Under the pieces are notes generated by a model. It did no database searches. It was not told where the DNA came from and worked only from the letters and a program-made list of their open reading frames with translations. DNA of 64,000 nt from Symsagittifera roscoffensis (lineage: Eukaryota > Xenacoelomorpha > Acoela > Convolutidae), in assembly GCF_963678635.1 (NCBI RefSeq), contig NC_087064.1, forward strand, positions 20,198,509 to 20,262,508, read 5' to 3'. Positions 22,359-32,322 of the stretch are shown here, piece after piece. Position 1 is the stretch's first letter; each line of letters opens with the position of its first letter. A program made the position numbers and the translations under genes.

Positions 22359-23682
22359 TTATAGTTGCTCCAACTCGTAGGGCGCTCGGTATTTCCTCGT
22401 GGCGAATCTCATCTCATATTTCAGAGCAATGTGTTCCTCCTCCACGGTCATTCTTCCATCATCCCAAATCGGCAGCATGGTCTCCAGTTTGGCCTGATCG
22501 AGCGTTCTCAAGATATCCCGAACCTCGAACTTCGGGGGCATTGAGCCTCTCATCTTTTTTGCTTGCATCATCCTCGAGTTAATCTTGATGTCACACGTGT
22601 GGAACTGCGGCTGAGTATCCAATAAACAAGGGAAGGGATCCCAACCGTCCGTGAACTCCTTCTGCTGTTTCTCCACAGTGGCTCTTGCGTATAGGGAGGG
22701 ACCAACAGCGAGCTGTTGATCCCCAGGATCATTCTTCTGACCATCGGGAACTCAGGTACAGTGGTGGGCAAAACTTCTCGCTCAAGTATCATCTCCAACT
22801 CCTTCTTTACCAGATAAAAACTCCCCTCCCACGCCGCGATTCTCAAGATTTCTTGCTTGTCTGCTGCTAGGGGATTCAAATTCCAGATTTTGGGGTAGGC
22901 CTCAATGAGACCCTCACGTTTTCCCCCCATTCTGCATTGAAATTGCCCCCGAAAATTGAACACCATCAGTTCTGGGTCCTTCACTTTCCCGAAGAGTACC
23001 GTGTCGCTCATCCGTGCCCTCAGTTCTTCCTGCTTGCACCAGCTCAGCGCTGTCCTATCTAGCACACTCATCAAGCTCACGTGCACCACTGAGTTCCGGT
23101 ATGCCGCCACGAGAGGATCAGGAAAGGCGTATAGTACTGCCGGCCCGTAGATGCAGCTCACGACCACACCAAGCCCCCTGATCATCCCTAGTGGGTCAGA
23201 TCTCATGGCCAAACACAGATCAGTCAAGAGAGGCATGCCTCCATTCGCCTACTTCAATTCTTCTTTCGTCTTGGGATTCCTTTCTTCGCCTGTCAGGTAT
23301 CGATTTTGCATCAAGAGATACTCCACCAGCAACGTCTTCAGCCCGGCGGTGCACTTGTACGAGTAAGTTTCCTCGCTTGGGTGAGTCTTCCCCATCAACA
23401 GGGTTCCCCATATTCTATCAATCGATGAAATGCCGTCAGTTCCAAATGGGTCAAGAGCACTAGCGTTAAATATCCATCAATTCGGAGTGTTTCCACACCC
23501 CAAATGAACATGTAGGCCGGACCCATGTTGAACAGATACCTGGTGTAGATTAAGTACATAGCCAGCAAGAGATTTATGGGCATGTTCAACAATTCCTGCA
23601 CGAACGCATCGAAGATGGCATCCTTCGCATAGAATACTCTGGCCATGTACCTCTTCTCCCAACATGGGCTCAAGAATCTCAA
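22359..23682 (-). pseudogene. ORF-B, hydrophobic and helical region (copy A), unassigned
   Basis: Segments 23395-23682, 22568-23236 and 22359-22676, in different frames. The first contains a strongly hydrophobic stretch (around MPINLLLAMYLIYTRYLF), with aromatic residues following. The second contains VVVSCIYGPAVLYAF and further buried-looking segments. One or two of these could be membrane helices, which would be interesting in an element protein downstream of pol. Equally, they may be core helices of a large globular protein. Frameshifts near 23240-23390 and 22620 interrupt the region. Confidence 0.5.
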
Positions 23683-23736
23683 GATCTCGTGGTTCTTCCT
23701 AGTCTTCAGTTTACCCTTCGCGTGTTCCCGCCAGAA

Positions 23737-24877
23737 TCACCCAACGGTGACTTCATTTGCCGCTGTGAAAAATCTTCCCACCGTCATATCTCTGCTTTCT
23801 GCCACTTCTAGCTGCCCCTCAAGAAACACCCATATCTGCTTGATGACTGGTGGGGCACTCTCCCGTATTTTGTCCGTGGCATTCTCAAGCCTTGGGGTCA
23901 GAAACGGCCACCTGCCGCTTTCTTGCCTTAGGCGGTATCCCATCGATTCCAACTTTTTTTCGGCCACGGCCACATTCTTCCTTTCATTACTCGGTCCCCT
24001 CGCCTTGCTGGTGGACGTCGTGATTGTCAGATCCATGCTTCGAAACCACAGGCTGGCTGTCAAGTGGCCTATTATCGGGTGATTGTCCATTATCTCTGCA
24101 TTGAATTTCAATTGCCGAGCGAGATTCGAAATTTCAAGTAAGAGGACCTCATCCAGTACAATGAGAACGTCCGCCAAATCTTCGAATCCTCTTAAGGCAT
24201 GAGACACATCTGTCCATACCGCTGCCAACTCCGGCTTAAGAAGTCTCAAGTTCGTCGGCTCCAGCCCGCGATTGGGGGTGCCATCAGCACCCGCCACGCG
24301 CTCCCTTCCGCTATCAAGATCCATATAGCATACACAAACTGCAAAGCAGGCGGCATACTCGCGTAGCCCGGTGACGTCGTAAATATCACTCTTGTCCTGG
24401 GTCCGAATCGAGGAACCACAGATTCCTGCACCTCATTCATCGCGGCGAACAATGTCTGGATCGTTTCCCAGATCTTCTTGGGCGTTGGTGCCTCGCCTTT
24501 CAGGTGCTCCAGAAGCCCTGCCGCATGCAAGTGGTCGTTCATTTCTGCAAATAGCAGCAGTTCTGGCTCGCAGGGCATCTCCGACTTGATCGCCACCACC
24601 AGGGTCAGCATCTGAGTCACTCCAAACCGGGCAGCAAATACACTAAGGTTTCTGGCCAAAATAGCTTCGGGGACGTCCCCTCGAAATCCGAACCCGCCAC
24701 GATGATCACCCTTGCAGCTCCTGGATCCGATCGATCATATACTGCCAACGTCTTGGCCAACTGTGAGCTTCCGCAGGGTTTACCATATCTCGGATCATCG
24801 GCTAGCTTTGAACCCTCGTATGCGGCATCTGGGAGCCCCATGTCTTTCGGCTCAAGCAGCTTCTCCACCACTTTCAA
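23737..24877 (-). pseudogene. ORF-B, second SGNH-like region (copy A; homologous to 63228-64000)
   Basis: Three overlapping segments in different frames: 24617-24877, 24246-24659 and 23737-24324. The first contains VIIVAGSDF and KLFWPE, the second FAEMNDHLHAAGLL and IFTTSPGY, the third DNHPIIGHLT. The order small-residue-Ser, then ND-H, then D-HP is reminiscent of SGNH hydrolase blocks I, III and V, but the match is weak and the canonical GDS and GxND are altered. Copy B preserves the same landmarks (VIANSEF-like, KSLFWPD, FAGINDHLHSRGFL). The conserved F-x2-x-NDHLH-x2-G core is the strongest shared signal. Function is unknown. Confidence 0.5.
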
Positions 24878-24937
24878 CTGTTGCCACCCTGATTCGGGCT
24901 ATGCTTGTTCGATGTTTGGGAGTCCTATACTCCCCAG

Positions 24938-25166
24938 TTACTTGAGTGGCCTATAGTTGATTGGTCCCATTATCGACTTCAGCGGGATCTCAGTCAAGTC
25001 TGCTGTCTCCATTGTCCTCGCTCTTGAGAAATGCGCCTCGTGGGCTTCAACCAGTCCACACAGTGGTGTCGACTCAAGTCCTCGTGTGACACGTTCTTGA
25101 GTCCCAGGACCTCTGCCAATTCCTGCCTGCATTCCAAATCCTCCAGATCCAACTCTTTTACCCTCT
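24938..25166 (-). pseudogene. ORF-B linker between SGNH regions (copy A)
   Basis: Part of the open segment 24994-25284, overlapping the end of the SGNH domain in another frame. The product is Glu- and Leu-rich (for example YLERVKELDLEDLEC) and probably helical. It connects the SGNH domain to the conserved region beginning near 24877. No domain is recognised. Confidence 0.4.
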
Positions 25167-26057
25167 CTAGATATTGGGTTTTGCTCGCCTCTGTCGGTCT
25201 CTCCACCCTCTTATTGTCCACCACCACCACCGAAGACACCACCGAACTTTGGGGCGTGGATGACTCCGCCTCTTCGGCTTCCATCGGTTAGGATCCCGGT
25301 TGTCTAGTCCGCTGCTCCTTGAGCTATCTCTGGAGTCGACTCTCGCTCCTAGACGGCTAGATAGGGGTCTAGCGGCAAAGAAAGGAGGTATCGGGGGTGG
25401 ACCAAAGGTAAACTGAGCCGTTTCCAGCTGGTCCGACTCTAGCAAGTTTATGTGCCTCTGGAAGACACCATTCAGCCACTCTGTGCCCCTGGGCCTATCA
25501 AAGTGGATGTTATCCGAGGACGCATCGTCCGGAAGGGAGCGTTCCATCAGGTCGGCAACATCTAGTAATCTCAGGGGTAGCACACTTCTTTGCTGAATCT
25601 GTCTGATCACTTCGTTAATATTGCGCACCTTCTCATTCATCTCTCTCAGGTGTTGGTCAGACTTCATCTTGTACGGAACAGTACAGATGGTGAGTATCGC
25701 GGTATCTAGATAAATTCTCAGCTCCTCAAGAATGCAACTCATTTTCTCGTGCAACCTGATCACCTTCCTTGACTCTCCCCTGGACACGTCATTGGTCCCC
25801 ATCATCAAAGTGACCGTTTACATCTTCACCATGTCCAACATATCCAGGGACGCCAGCATCTGCGGCGTCGCAGCTCCAGAAAAATTCAAGACTCCAACCT
25901 GCCAGTGTGACTGGATTCGCGTCAGTACCCGTATCAGGCTGTCCCCTATGATCAAGTGAACCGCACCCTCCGGTATTCTTTGCTGAGTGAAGTACTCAGC
26001 CCAGGCCGCGTCATGGAAGCAATCACTCCTAGCCCATTGTGCTGTCATCCAGTCCAT
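25167..26057 (-). pseudogene. SGNH (GDSL) hydrolase domain of ORF-B, copy A
   Basis: Segment 25818-26057 contains LIIGDSLIRVL, with the GDSL block at 25935-25946 carrying the nucleophile Ser. After a break near 25810, segment 25167-25808 begins with MMGTNDVSRG (block III, 25788-25799) and later has DNIHFDRPRG (block V, Asp-x-x-His, 25497-25514). All three catalytic blocks are in the right order and spacing, about 145 residues in total. SGNH enzymes are esterases or lipases. In retroelements they are known from ORF1 of CR1/L2-type LINEs, where they follow a coiled coil, as here. A single interruption lies between blocks I and III. Copy B has the same domain at 61594-63043. Confidence 0.78.
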
Positions 26058-26601
26058 TCGGTTGTGCCTGTGATATGCGCCTTCTGTAATCTTCTTATAG
26101 CTCGCGATTATCGCACTCCTGACTGGATGGTCCCTCCAGGTATCCAGGTAAGAGGTCGCTCTTCTCGCATCGCATCGTCGCGGGTCCTCGACTGTAACCT
26201 ATCATGTAGTTCCTTGAGACGTTATGAACTCGAGCCGATTTGGCTACTGCTTGGGGTTGAACTAGGAGTGTATCCCGGGAGCGTGACCTCCATCAATGGC
26301 CGTATTGGTTTACTTATCCAGACTGTGCACGGAGGGCACTATCTCGAGGGGGATCCACACATCTAGCCCGTCGTTCATGTGTTTCTGGGCTGCTCGGTCT
26401 AAATTGAATCGACTACTGGGTCAAGGAGCCTCATCCACCTCCATTCGCGACTCTGGTCTTGATCCATCGTCCTCGTCCTCTTTCCTTTCTGCCTCGCTAA
26501 TTCTCGTTGTGTCCTCTGAATCTTCTCCATCTCCGACTAAAGCTGCTCACATTTTGCCTCGTGTTCGCGCACCTTCTGCTCCTGCTGGTATTCCGCCCTG
26601 A
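26058..26601 (-). pseudogene. ORF-B linker, heavily interrupted (copy A)
   Basis: Short minus-strand frames rich in Asp, Glu and Ser (around 26400-26560), with several stops, join the coiled coil to the SGNH domain. Copy B at the same place is a long open segment, so the breaks here are decay rather than an intron. The protein is likely disordered. Confidence 0.4.
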
Positions 26602-27024
26602 TCATGTTGAGATCACCTTCGCCTGATCTCTCTCGAAGATTGCTTGATCTCTTTCTAGGTTTGCCGGATCAATCTCGAGCTTCGCATCATCCCCGCCCAG
26701 GTTCGCCTTGTTTCGTTCCCTCTGTGCCCTTTCTAGTTCCCTTTTCAAGTTACTGAGGTTCGGGTACGCTTCCTCTGCCTGCTGAGACCGTATCATGGAC
26801 AATGGCCTACTCGTGGATTGGGCTGCGAATCCCGCTGGCGGTTTGGTGGGGAGTGGGAACTCTCCCGCGGCATATTCCGTGTTATTGCTCAAGCCGGGAT
26901 TTTCTTGCCAAGTCGAATCCCCTCACGCCTCCATCCACGTTCTAGGACAACCATCTGGTCTGCTCTTGATTGGATATCCCCTCCGAAGTGTAGCTCTATT
27001 CCAGAAGCGATCCGCCATCGTCAT
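26602..27024 (-). pseudogene. ORF-B N-terminus with coiled coil (copy A)
   Basis: Starts at ATG 27024 (MTMADRFWNR). An in-frame TGA at 26923-26925 interrupts it, and the same frame then continues to 26602. The last 60 residues are a heptad-like, highly charged helix (LKRELERAQRERNKAN and onward), a good coiled coil. The start follows the non-coding spacer with its minisatellite. Coiled coil followed by SGNH hydrolase recalls ORF1 of L2/CR1 LINEs, where the coil mediates multimerisation. Confidence 0.6.
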
Positions 27025-27053
27025 TGTTTCCAGATGATCTCACGTGTCAACCA

Positions 27054-27178
27054 ACTTGAGAAATACCTTACCAGTTAAACTTGAGAAATACCTTACCAGT
27101 TAAACTTGAGAAATACCTTACCAGTTAAACTTGAGAAATGATTCCAGTCAAACTTGAGAAATACCCTACCAGTTAAAC
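27054..27178 (-). repeat. 25-bp minisatellite in the element spacer
   Basis: About five copies of a unit close to aaacttgagaaataccttacc plus agtt, the fourth copy shortened. It lies 30 bp upstream of the ORF-B start in copy A. Copy B has no counterpart here but has an (aaatc)n run at the equivalent position. Confidence 0.9.
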
Positions 27179-27545
27179 CTAAAATATGTTTCCCCTTGAT
27201 GCTGCAGATAGTGAACTTGCTCAAGATCTTGTTTTTTTCAATTGAGTGTCGCTTGGTCGTCAACTCAATTTTGCAAATCAATCTGAAAATAAAACCCAGT
27301 TTTTAGACCGAGATGTTCTGTGCCTTACCTAAGCCCCCCCATTATTGTGTTTAAAACATTATCCCACCAATTAGTTGCTAAAACAATTCAATTAGTGATT
27401 CATTTCATGTTTTAGCACCATTAACTCTCTAAGATTTAATTGTCATGCCAATTACATTAAAATCCGTGTACCTGCCTCGCGCTCCCTTGTACCTAACTCG
27501 TGCCCCCCCTTAAACCAACTCGAGACCTCCAAGTCCGCTCAAAGC
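27179..27545 (-). other. Non-coding spacer between pol/macro frame and ORF-B (copy A)
   Basis: No coding frame. The sequence is AT-rich with a G-run (minus strand ggggggg near 27332-27338). It separates the pol-macro frame from ORF-B, as does 60711-61119 in copy B, although the two spacers are not recognisably similar. It could hold a splice acceptor or internal promoter for a separate ORF-B message. Confidence 0.5.
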
Positions 27546-28271
27546 TCAGGAGATACTCAAGTAGTACTTCTTGTGTAGGTGTACCGATATTTCCGTTTCT
27601 GCAAAGACCACGTGTAGGATGGCGTATAATTCCCTAGGCTTCAACTTGCTCCTGTTTGGGTCATAGACCGGCATTGAGACCTCCATTATCCCTCTTTCGA
27701 CCATGAAGTCCCTCAGCCTCGTTAGTGCCAACATCACATGTTCAGGATCTATCGTGTTCCTTTCACTGACCCTTGTTACCAAAAAGCACAGGTATTTGCC
27801 CGGGACTTGTGAAACTGAGGGAGGAAGCGCAGCCAATCCTCCCAGCCCCGGTCTCTGCCTAAATAGAAACTACACGTTCTGATACTCTCTCTTAATGTCA
27901 GTCTCTAGTCTCGATTTGAAGCTCATGTCTGCCGTTATGCAGATCGCGCTTGTCCTGTCTGACAAGATGATGTCGCTGTCCGTGATCAGGATGTTCTTTG
28001 AATATCCATAGGGTATTTCAAATTTTGTCTTGAATTTTCGCCCTATGGTAGGCTCAGCCTCCTCCTGATCCAATTTCAACCCGTTGCTTTCTCTCACTTC
28101 CCTGAGCTTCTTTAACATCACATTTTCGATGTGGATAAGTCCTACCCCCACTCCCCGGACAAAAATATTTATCGACGTCCCCGTCGATGATGCCGAGTCT
28201 AATATATCTGGTGGTACCTCAAGTGGCCGGTCGGTTGCTGTCCAACCGTAGAGTGGGTCTTTCATTTTCAC
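27546..28271 (-). pseudogene. Macro-like (ADP-ribose-binding fold) domain in the pol frame, copy A
   Basis: The frame runs from upstream pol sequence (28577 and 28271 are in the same phase) through NILITDSDIILSDRT and ICITADMSF to a single in-frame TAG at 27870. It continues in phase through VPGKYLCFLVTR, LTRLRDFMVERGIMEVSMP and VVFAETEISVHLHKKYY, ending at 27546. This order (strand-AxxISAD-like start, YxxLxTK-like strand, LxxLxxxxxxxGxxxxSMP, then VFxxTxIxVxxY) follows TARG1/OARD1-type macro domains. The Gly-rich loop after SMP is replaced by VYDPNRSKL, and the residues aligning with TARG1 Lys84 and Asp125 are Arg and Ser. Fold assignment is by eye. Confidence 0.55.
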
Positions 28272-28577
28272 ATGATTTTCCGCTGCTACGTCGACCTGCT
28301 GGATACTTTGCTATTCATCTCCCTTGTTCTTGAGGTCACGCATCCATTCCAGTATCCTCAAGTTTGGGTTCTCCCTCCTTTTTAATTCGCTCTGCTCCAG
28401 ATCTGTTTCTCGTTCTGGCACAGAGTAATCCTCCTGTAAGTAGTGTTCGCTGTCATTGATGATCTGCCATTCATCATCGGCTACCAGCTCGCCCACACTC
28501 ACAAACTCTTCGCCTATCTCATGAGGTTGTATCTTGTCGATCAAGAATTCGAGCAAGCCTTTCTTAACCCTGGCCAA
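28272..28577 (-). pseudogene. Acidic C-terminal tail of pol (copy A)
   Basis: 88 codons, stop at 28311, in phase with the macro-like domain. Acidic, with NLRILEWMRDL matching NLRVLEWLNEM and DLRVLEWLNET of copy B. Copy A has one such unit where copy B has two (219-bp tandem repeat). Upstream, the integrase core is missing: the frame passes from WPGLRKACSNS to this tail with a phase change. Confidence 0.65.
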
Positions 28578-29580
28578 TCTAACATGTGTAATATCCTTTG
28601 CTGTACCTTGTACATCCCCTGATGTCCCATTTGGTCGTTCGATCTGAATAATTTTTCCGTCTGGTATAACTGTGGTAGTATGATGAGGTTGTGCTTGTGT
28701 AGTATCTTCTCCTCATCTTTTCTTCTACAAGCTACCACACCATCAGCTGTGTGATAGAGTAAATCTTTTCTCTCCTTGTAGAACTGGCTCAAGATCTTGT
28801 AACTGTCTTCCTCCAGATCCCCTTTCTCTTTGACTCCTGTCTGAATCCATTTGGAGAGTTTGCTCGTCATCTTGTCATTCTTCTGGGCTCGTATCAGATC
28901 TGACAGCTTATATCGCGCCTTGACGTGTTTCTTCAATGCCATTATCTGACCATTCATTTCTCCGGGACTGTAGATGTCGTCCTTCAGTTTGACGCAAACT
29001 ATCCTTCTCAAGACCTTCCTGTCATCATCAGGCACCAGGTTTGTTCTGACATTTGAATTGCTTCCTGAACGGTTTCCTTGATACTGCATTTTTCTCAAGT
29101 TCTTCACCTCCGCACACCTCTTGCTGACCCAAATTGTACGTCCCTGAGGAAGGGTCAGTTTGTAGTTTCCTGTCGCGGTGCCTCATTTTCTCTTCTTCCA
29201 ATATCATGCATAGACTATCCTGATCATTGCTGCTCTTCTCTGAGTCTTCATCCCATTCATCGGACTCCCCGGACAATTTCTCTTCTTCAGCATCTTCTTC
29301 TGATGTGGCCCACTCCCCGGACTCTTGACCAAATCCAAGGTGTTCGGCCTCTTCGTTAAATTTCATTTTCTTCTTTCGAACTATGGTCCGCCTCAGTATC
29401 TCTTCCGGGATCTTCTCTACTAGTGACTGCGCGACATTCTTGCCATCTAGTTGCTTCTCTTTCAATGAGTCCTCGCCATACGCTGCCTCCTCTCGTCTCA
29501 GTATTGAGAATTCTGGTTCGTCATTATCCTTGGTCCGGACAACGGGACTATCGTCTGCTAGATTCTCAAGTAGTCCCTAG
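28578..29580 (-). pseudogene. Pol linker and integrase zinc finger (copy A), core deleted
   Basis: Segments 29028-29465 and 28541-29107 in different frames. The first is an acidic linker with IPEEILRR, matching IPHEVL of copy B. The second carries MNGQIMALKKHVKARYKLSDLIRAQ and the integrase HHCC-type finger region, DQMGHQGMYKVQQRILHMLDWPG. The second Cys pair and the whole D,D-E core, present in copy B, are absent, so an internal deletion of roughly 0.9 kb occurred here. Element similarity ends near 29580 at GLLENLADD-like sequence, marking the truncation. Confidence 0.75.
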
Positions 29581-30290
29581 ACGATATTATCATCTTTGGT
29601 AAATCTATTCAGAGAGTTTGGAATTTATTCTGTGTCAACTGAAGGAAGCGAGACTAAAAATATAAGAATCGAAATGAAAAATTTTCAGAAAAAAAAAACA
29701 AAATTCAGTTTCTTGGACGCATTTTGTCCAACAACGAGTTTGAGAATTACCCAAAAAACGCAGTTAGGCAATTGAAATATCATCACAATATCAAACAACT
29801 GTGGGCTCAGTTGACTGAGGATAATATCCTAGCTTGAATATTGGATAAGCTAGGACAGTTCCAATTCGAAATCAAGAACGAGGCAGAAAAAAATCCCAAT
29901 GCAGAGTGCTTATCAAGTGTTCCAACTACCACTGATGAGGTGGTTTATCAATTAATAAAAGCCATAGCTATTTTGAACAAAATATGGGAACAAGCAATGA
30001 AAGCTTTTGATTTGGATTTACAAAAATTAAAGCGAAAGAAATTTAAAAAGTAAAGAGTTGGGTACAAAATTAGTGGAGGCCGGAAAAAAACAACTGAATG
30101 GCTCCTCAAAGATGTTAAAGAACTTCGGATCAATTTCGAAAGCTTGAAATCGAAAACGATTTATAACAAAAGTTAAAGTGACAAAAAAAATACCTCGTAG
30201 CTTAATGTTTAATTTGTGCTGACTCCGGTTCTACTTGGATGAACAGAGATTTTAAAATTGGGTTATTAGAAGTAAAAAAAAACAATTACA
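29581..30290. other. Unassigned sequence with a 70-codon ORF
   Basis: AT-rich. The plus frame 29841-30053 is Lys-rich and helical (for example AIAILNKIWEQAMKAFDLDL), with the frame before it open for about 25 more codons past one stop. It might be a gag-like relic of the Gypsy element whose integrase follows at 30314, but I see no diagnostic motif. Confidence 0.35.
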
Positions 30291-30313
30291 GCAGGAGTGT
30301 GTAGCCACAATAT

Positions 30314-30800
30314 GTGCTTTTACTGCAGACTTGGAAGCCCGGCCATTCCTTTTGGCTGGTAGCTTTGGATATCATAGGACTGTTACCGGAATCAGGAGGA
30401 TTCAAGTATAATCTTTCTATTGCAGATCATTTCCCGAAAGCAGTATCTGGGTATCCTAATCTGTTGAATATCTGGGAATCCCATTTTGGCTGCCTAGCTA
30501 ATCTGCACAGCGACAAATGATCAAACTAAAATTTTCTAAAATTTTTGATTCGAAGTTGAAATCCTTAAAACTTGCACAACATCATATCATCTTCAGGGAA
30601 GGCAATGAAAAAACCAACAGAACAATCATCGAAGCCTAGTCTAAATATGTGGAAGAAAACCAAACCAACTGGGCCAATTATCTTCAAATAATTATGGATG
30701 CTCATAGATCTTCAATTCATGCAATGACACAATACACTCCTTATTACTTGATTTTGGCTCGTCTTTGCTATTTTGCAAACTTTTGCATGTATGAAACATC
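30314..30800 (+). pseudogene. Gypsy integrase fragment, different family
   Basis: The frame 30314-30520 contains FWLVALDIIGLLPESGGFK and YNLSIADHFPKAVS (first catalytic Asp region), then CLANLHSDK (second Asp, the usual NG lost). After stops and frameshifts, the translation near 30600-30770 still resembles the integrase stretch leading to the catalytic Glu and beyond (YVEENQTNWANYLQ, then AMTQYTPYYLI). It is a plus-strand relic distinct in sequence from the large element. The segment between the two Asp motifs is shortened. It is clearly dead. Confidence 0.7.
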
Positions 30801-32322
30801 ATAAATCTACGTCTTCGCAACGCCAGGCGTTTTTTAAGGAACCTTAAGAAGGAACATCAATAAAGCCAAGAGCTGGTGCGCGATAAGATGGTTGGCGAAC
30901 AAGAACCACTTCGAAAAAAAGTCTTATCTTAGGAAAAGGAATCATTGCTCTGAAAATTTCACATCTTATGAAAGTTCGTTTACTTTTTTAGCCAATTTTG
31001 ACAAATTAACCGCTAAATATAAAATTCAAAACAACTCTTATACGTTTTTTACATAGCAGTTGAAAACAACCTACATAATCTGGAAAAACGAATGTGACAT
31101 AGATGATTTTTTTGGCATTGAGCTAAAAGAACCAAAGTTGGCGGAAATATTAAAATTGAAAAACAATTGCCTCGGGATGATATCGCAAAAAAGCCGGAGA
31201 CTTGATGTACATAAATCAATGTGCAAAACGCAGATCAAAATTGCAATCATACCCTTTTGCACAGACAAAGTACCTGTGGATGTCTTAAAAATCAACAAAA
31301 AAATGCACATAAATCAGTAGAGTAATGTATATCAAACTATACTCACACTGTGTGCAAAAAAGTATATTCTAGAGCTTTTGACTTAGGTAGTGGATCCTGG
31401 GTATAATCTGCGAACCAATTGAGTTTGATCCTCATACCTAAAAAAATTAGAACAACGGAGAAAGACAACACGCAAATTTCAGCTCTTTTGACTTTACTGG
31501 TGAAAGTCTTTTCACTGTTACACAAGTAGAAATATTCAATTGTCACTACTTATGAACCATAGTAGGAAAACAATCACTGCAACGGACGTCTTCCTGGGAC
31601 AAAACGGGGAGTCCTCTCATGAACAATAAGATCATATTGAACTGAAACTTTCACCATACTGCTGCAATTGTTTTCCTTGGCTTGCAAATATGAAGTTACA
31701 GGTGTTTCGCTTTTGTGAGTTGGCCAGTTAGGGAAATTGAAACCATTATTCTAACAGTTTACCTTCTATGTAAAAATCTGGGATTGGTTTTGCGTATTTT
31801 TTTCCTTTAGTTTTGGTAAAGAACGTTGTAAAAAAGGCAACAAAGTTTCAGCCATAAAACTCGATGGGTCAGTTCAGTTATTTTAAGAACTTGAGGAGAA
31901 CTACCGGCATAAATAAGACAATGTTTATTTAGAGAAAGAAACGTGTAATGCACGGGACAACAGTATAATGCAATCAAAAATCAAAAAAAAAGTCAGTTAA
32001 CCTTGAAATGTTTGGACGAAACAAAATCTGATACTTTTGTGTGCAATTTGGGCATCAGAAAAAAAACACATTTTCACCTGTGCGGTTGGTAAAAAATTGA
32101 AAACACACTAGTTCGTGGGATTAGGACAAATTGTTGGGTGACATGAGTAGACATGAAAAAGAGAACAACCATTAAGAAACAAGACTATGGCCCGTCCACT
32201 AGCAGACAGTTTGATTCAAAATTGCAGAAAAGGAATGGAACTTCAAAGAGAGACTTCAAAATTCACTAAATGTTACCTTAGTTATTCATTGAACCCATCA
32301 TTACTTTTAATTCTAGATCGAA
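30801..32322. other. Unassigned AT-rich region before the tandem array
   Basis: Contains an 86-codon frame at 31060-31320 (plus), which may extend the dead Gypsy element, and weak frames elsewhere. No domain recognised. The sequence changes to tandem array at 32323. Confidence 0.5.

Larger units (their letters stand above)
14049..29580 (-). mobile_element. Large Gypsy-type LTR element, copy A (5'-truncated, LINE-interrupted)
   Basis: Reading from high to low coordinates: the pol region just before the integrase (from about 29580), integrase zinc finger, acidic tail, macro-like domain, spacer with minisatellite, coiled-coil and SGNH domains, about 2,000 further residues of unassigned protein, a polypurine tract and a candidate LTR. 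The order matches copy B at 52810-64000 wherever they overlap. Gag, protease and RT are absent (truncation at 29580). The integrase core is deleted, and a LINE is inserted at 16713-20120. Without the LINE the copy is about 11 kb from 29580 to the polypurine tract. The left edge is uncertain. Confidence 0.8.

Noticed and set aside
31060-31320. 86-codon frame considered as an envelope or capsid gene of the dead Gypsy relic
   Set aside because: No signal peptide, membrane segment, zinc knuckle or other diagnostic residue. Position alone is not enough.
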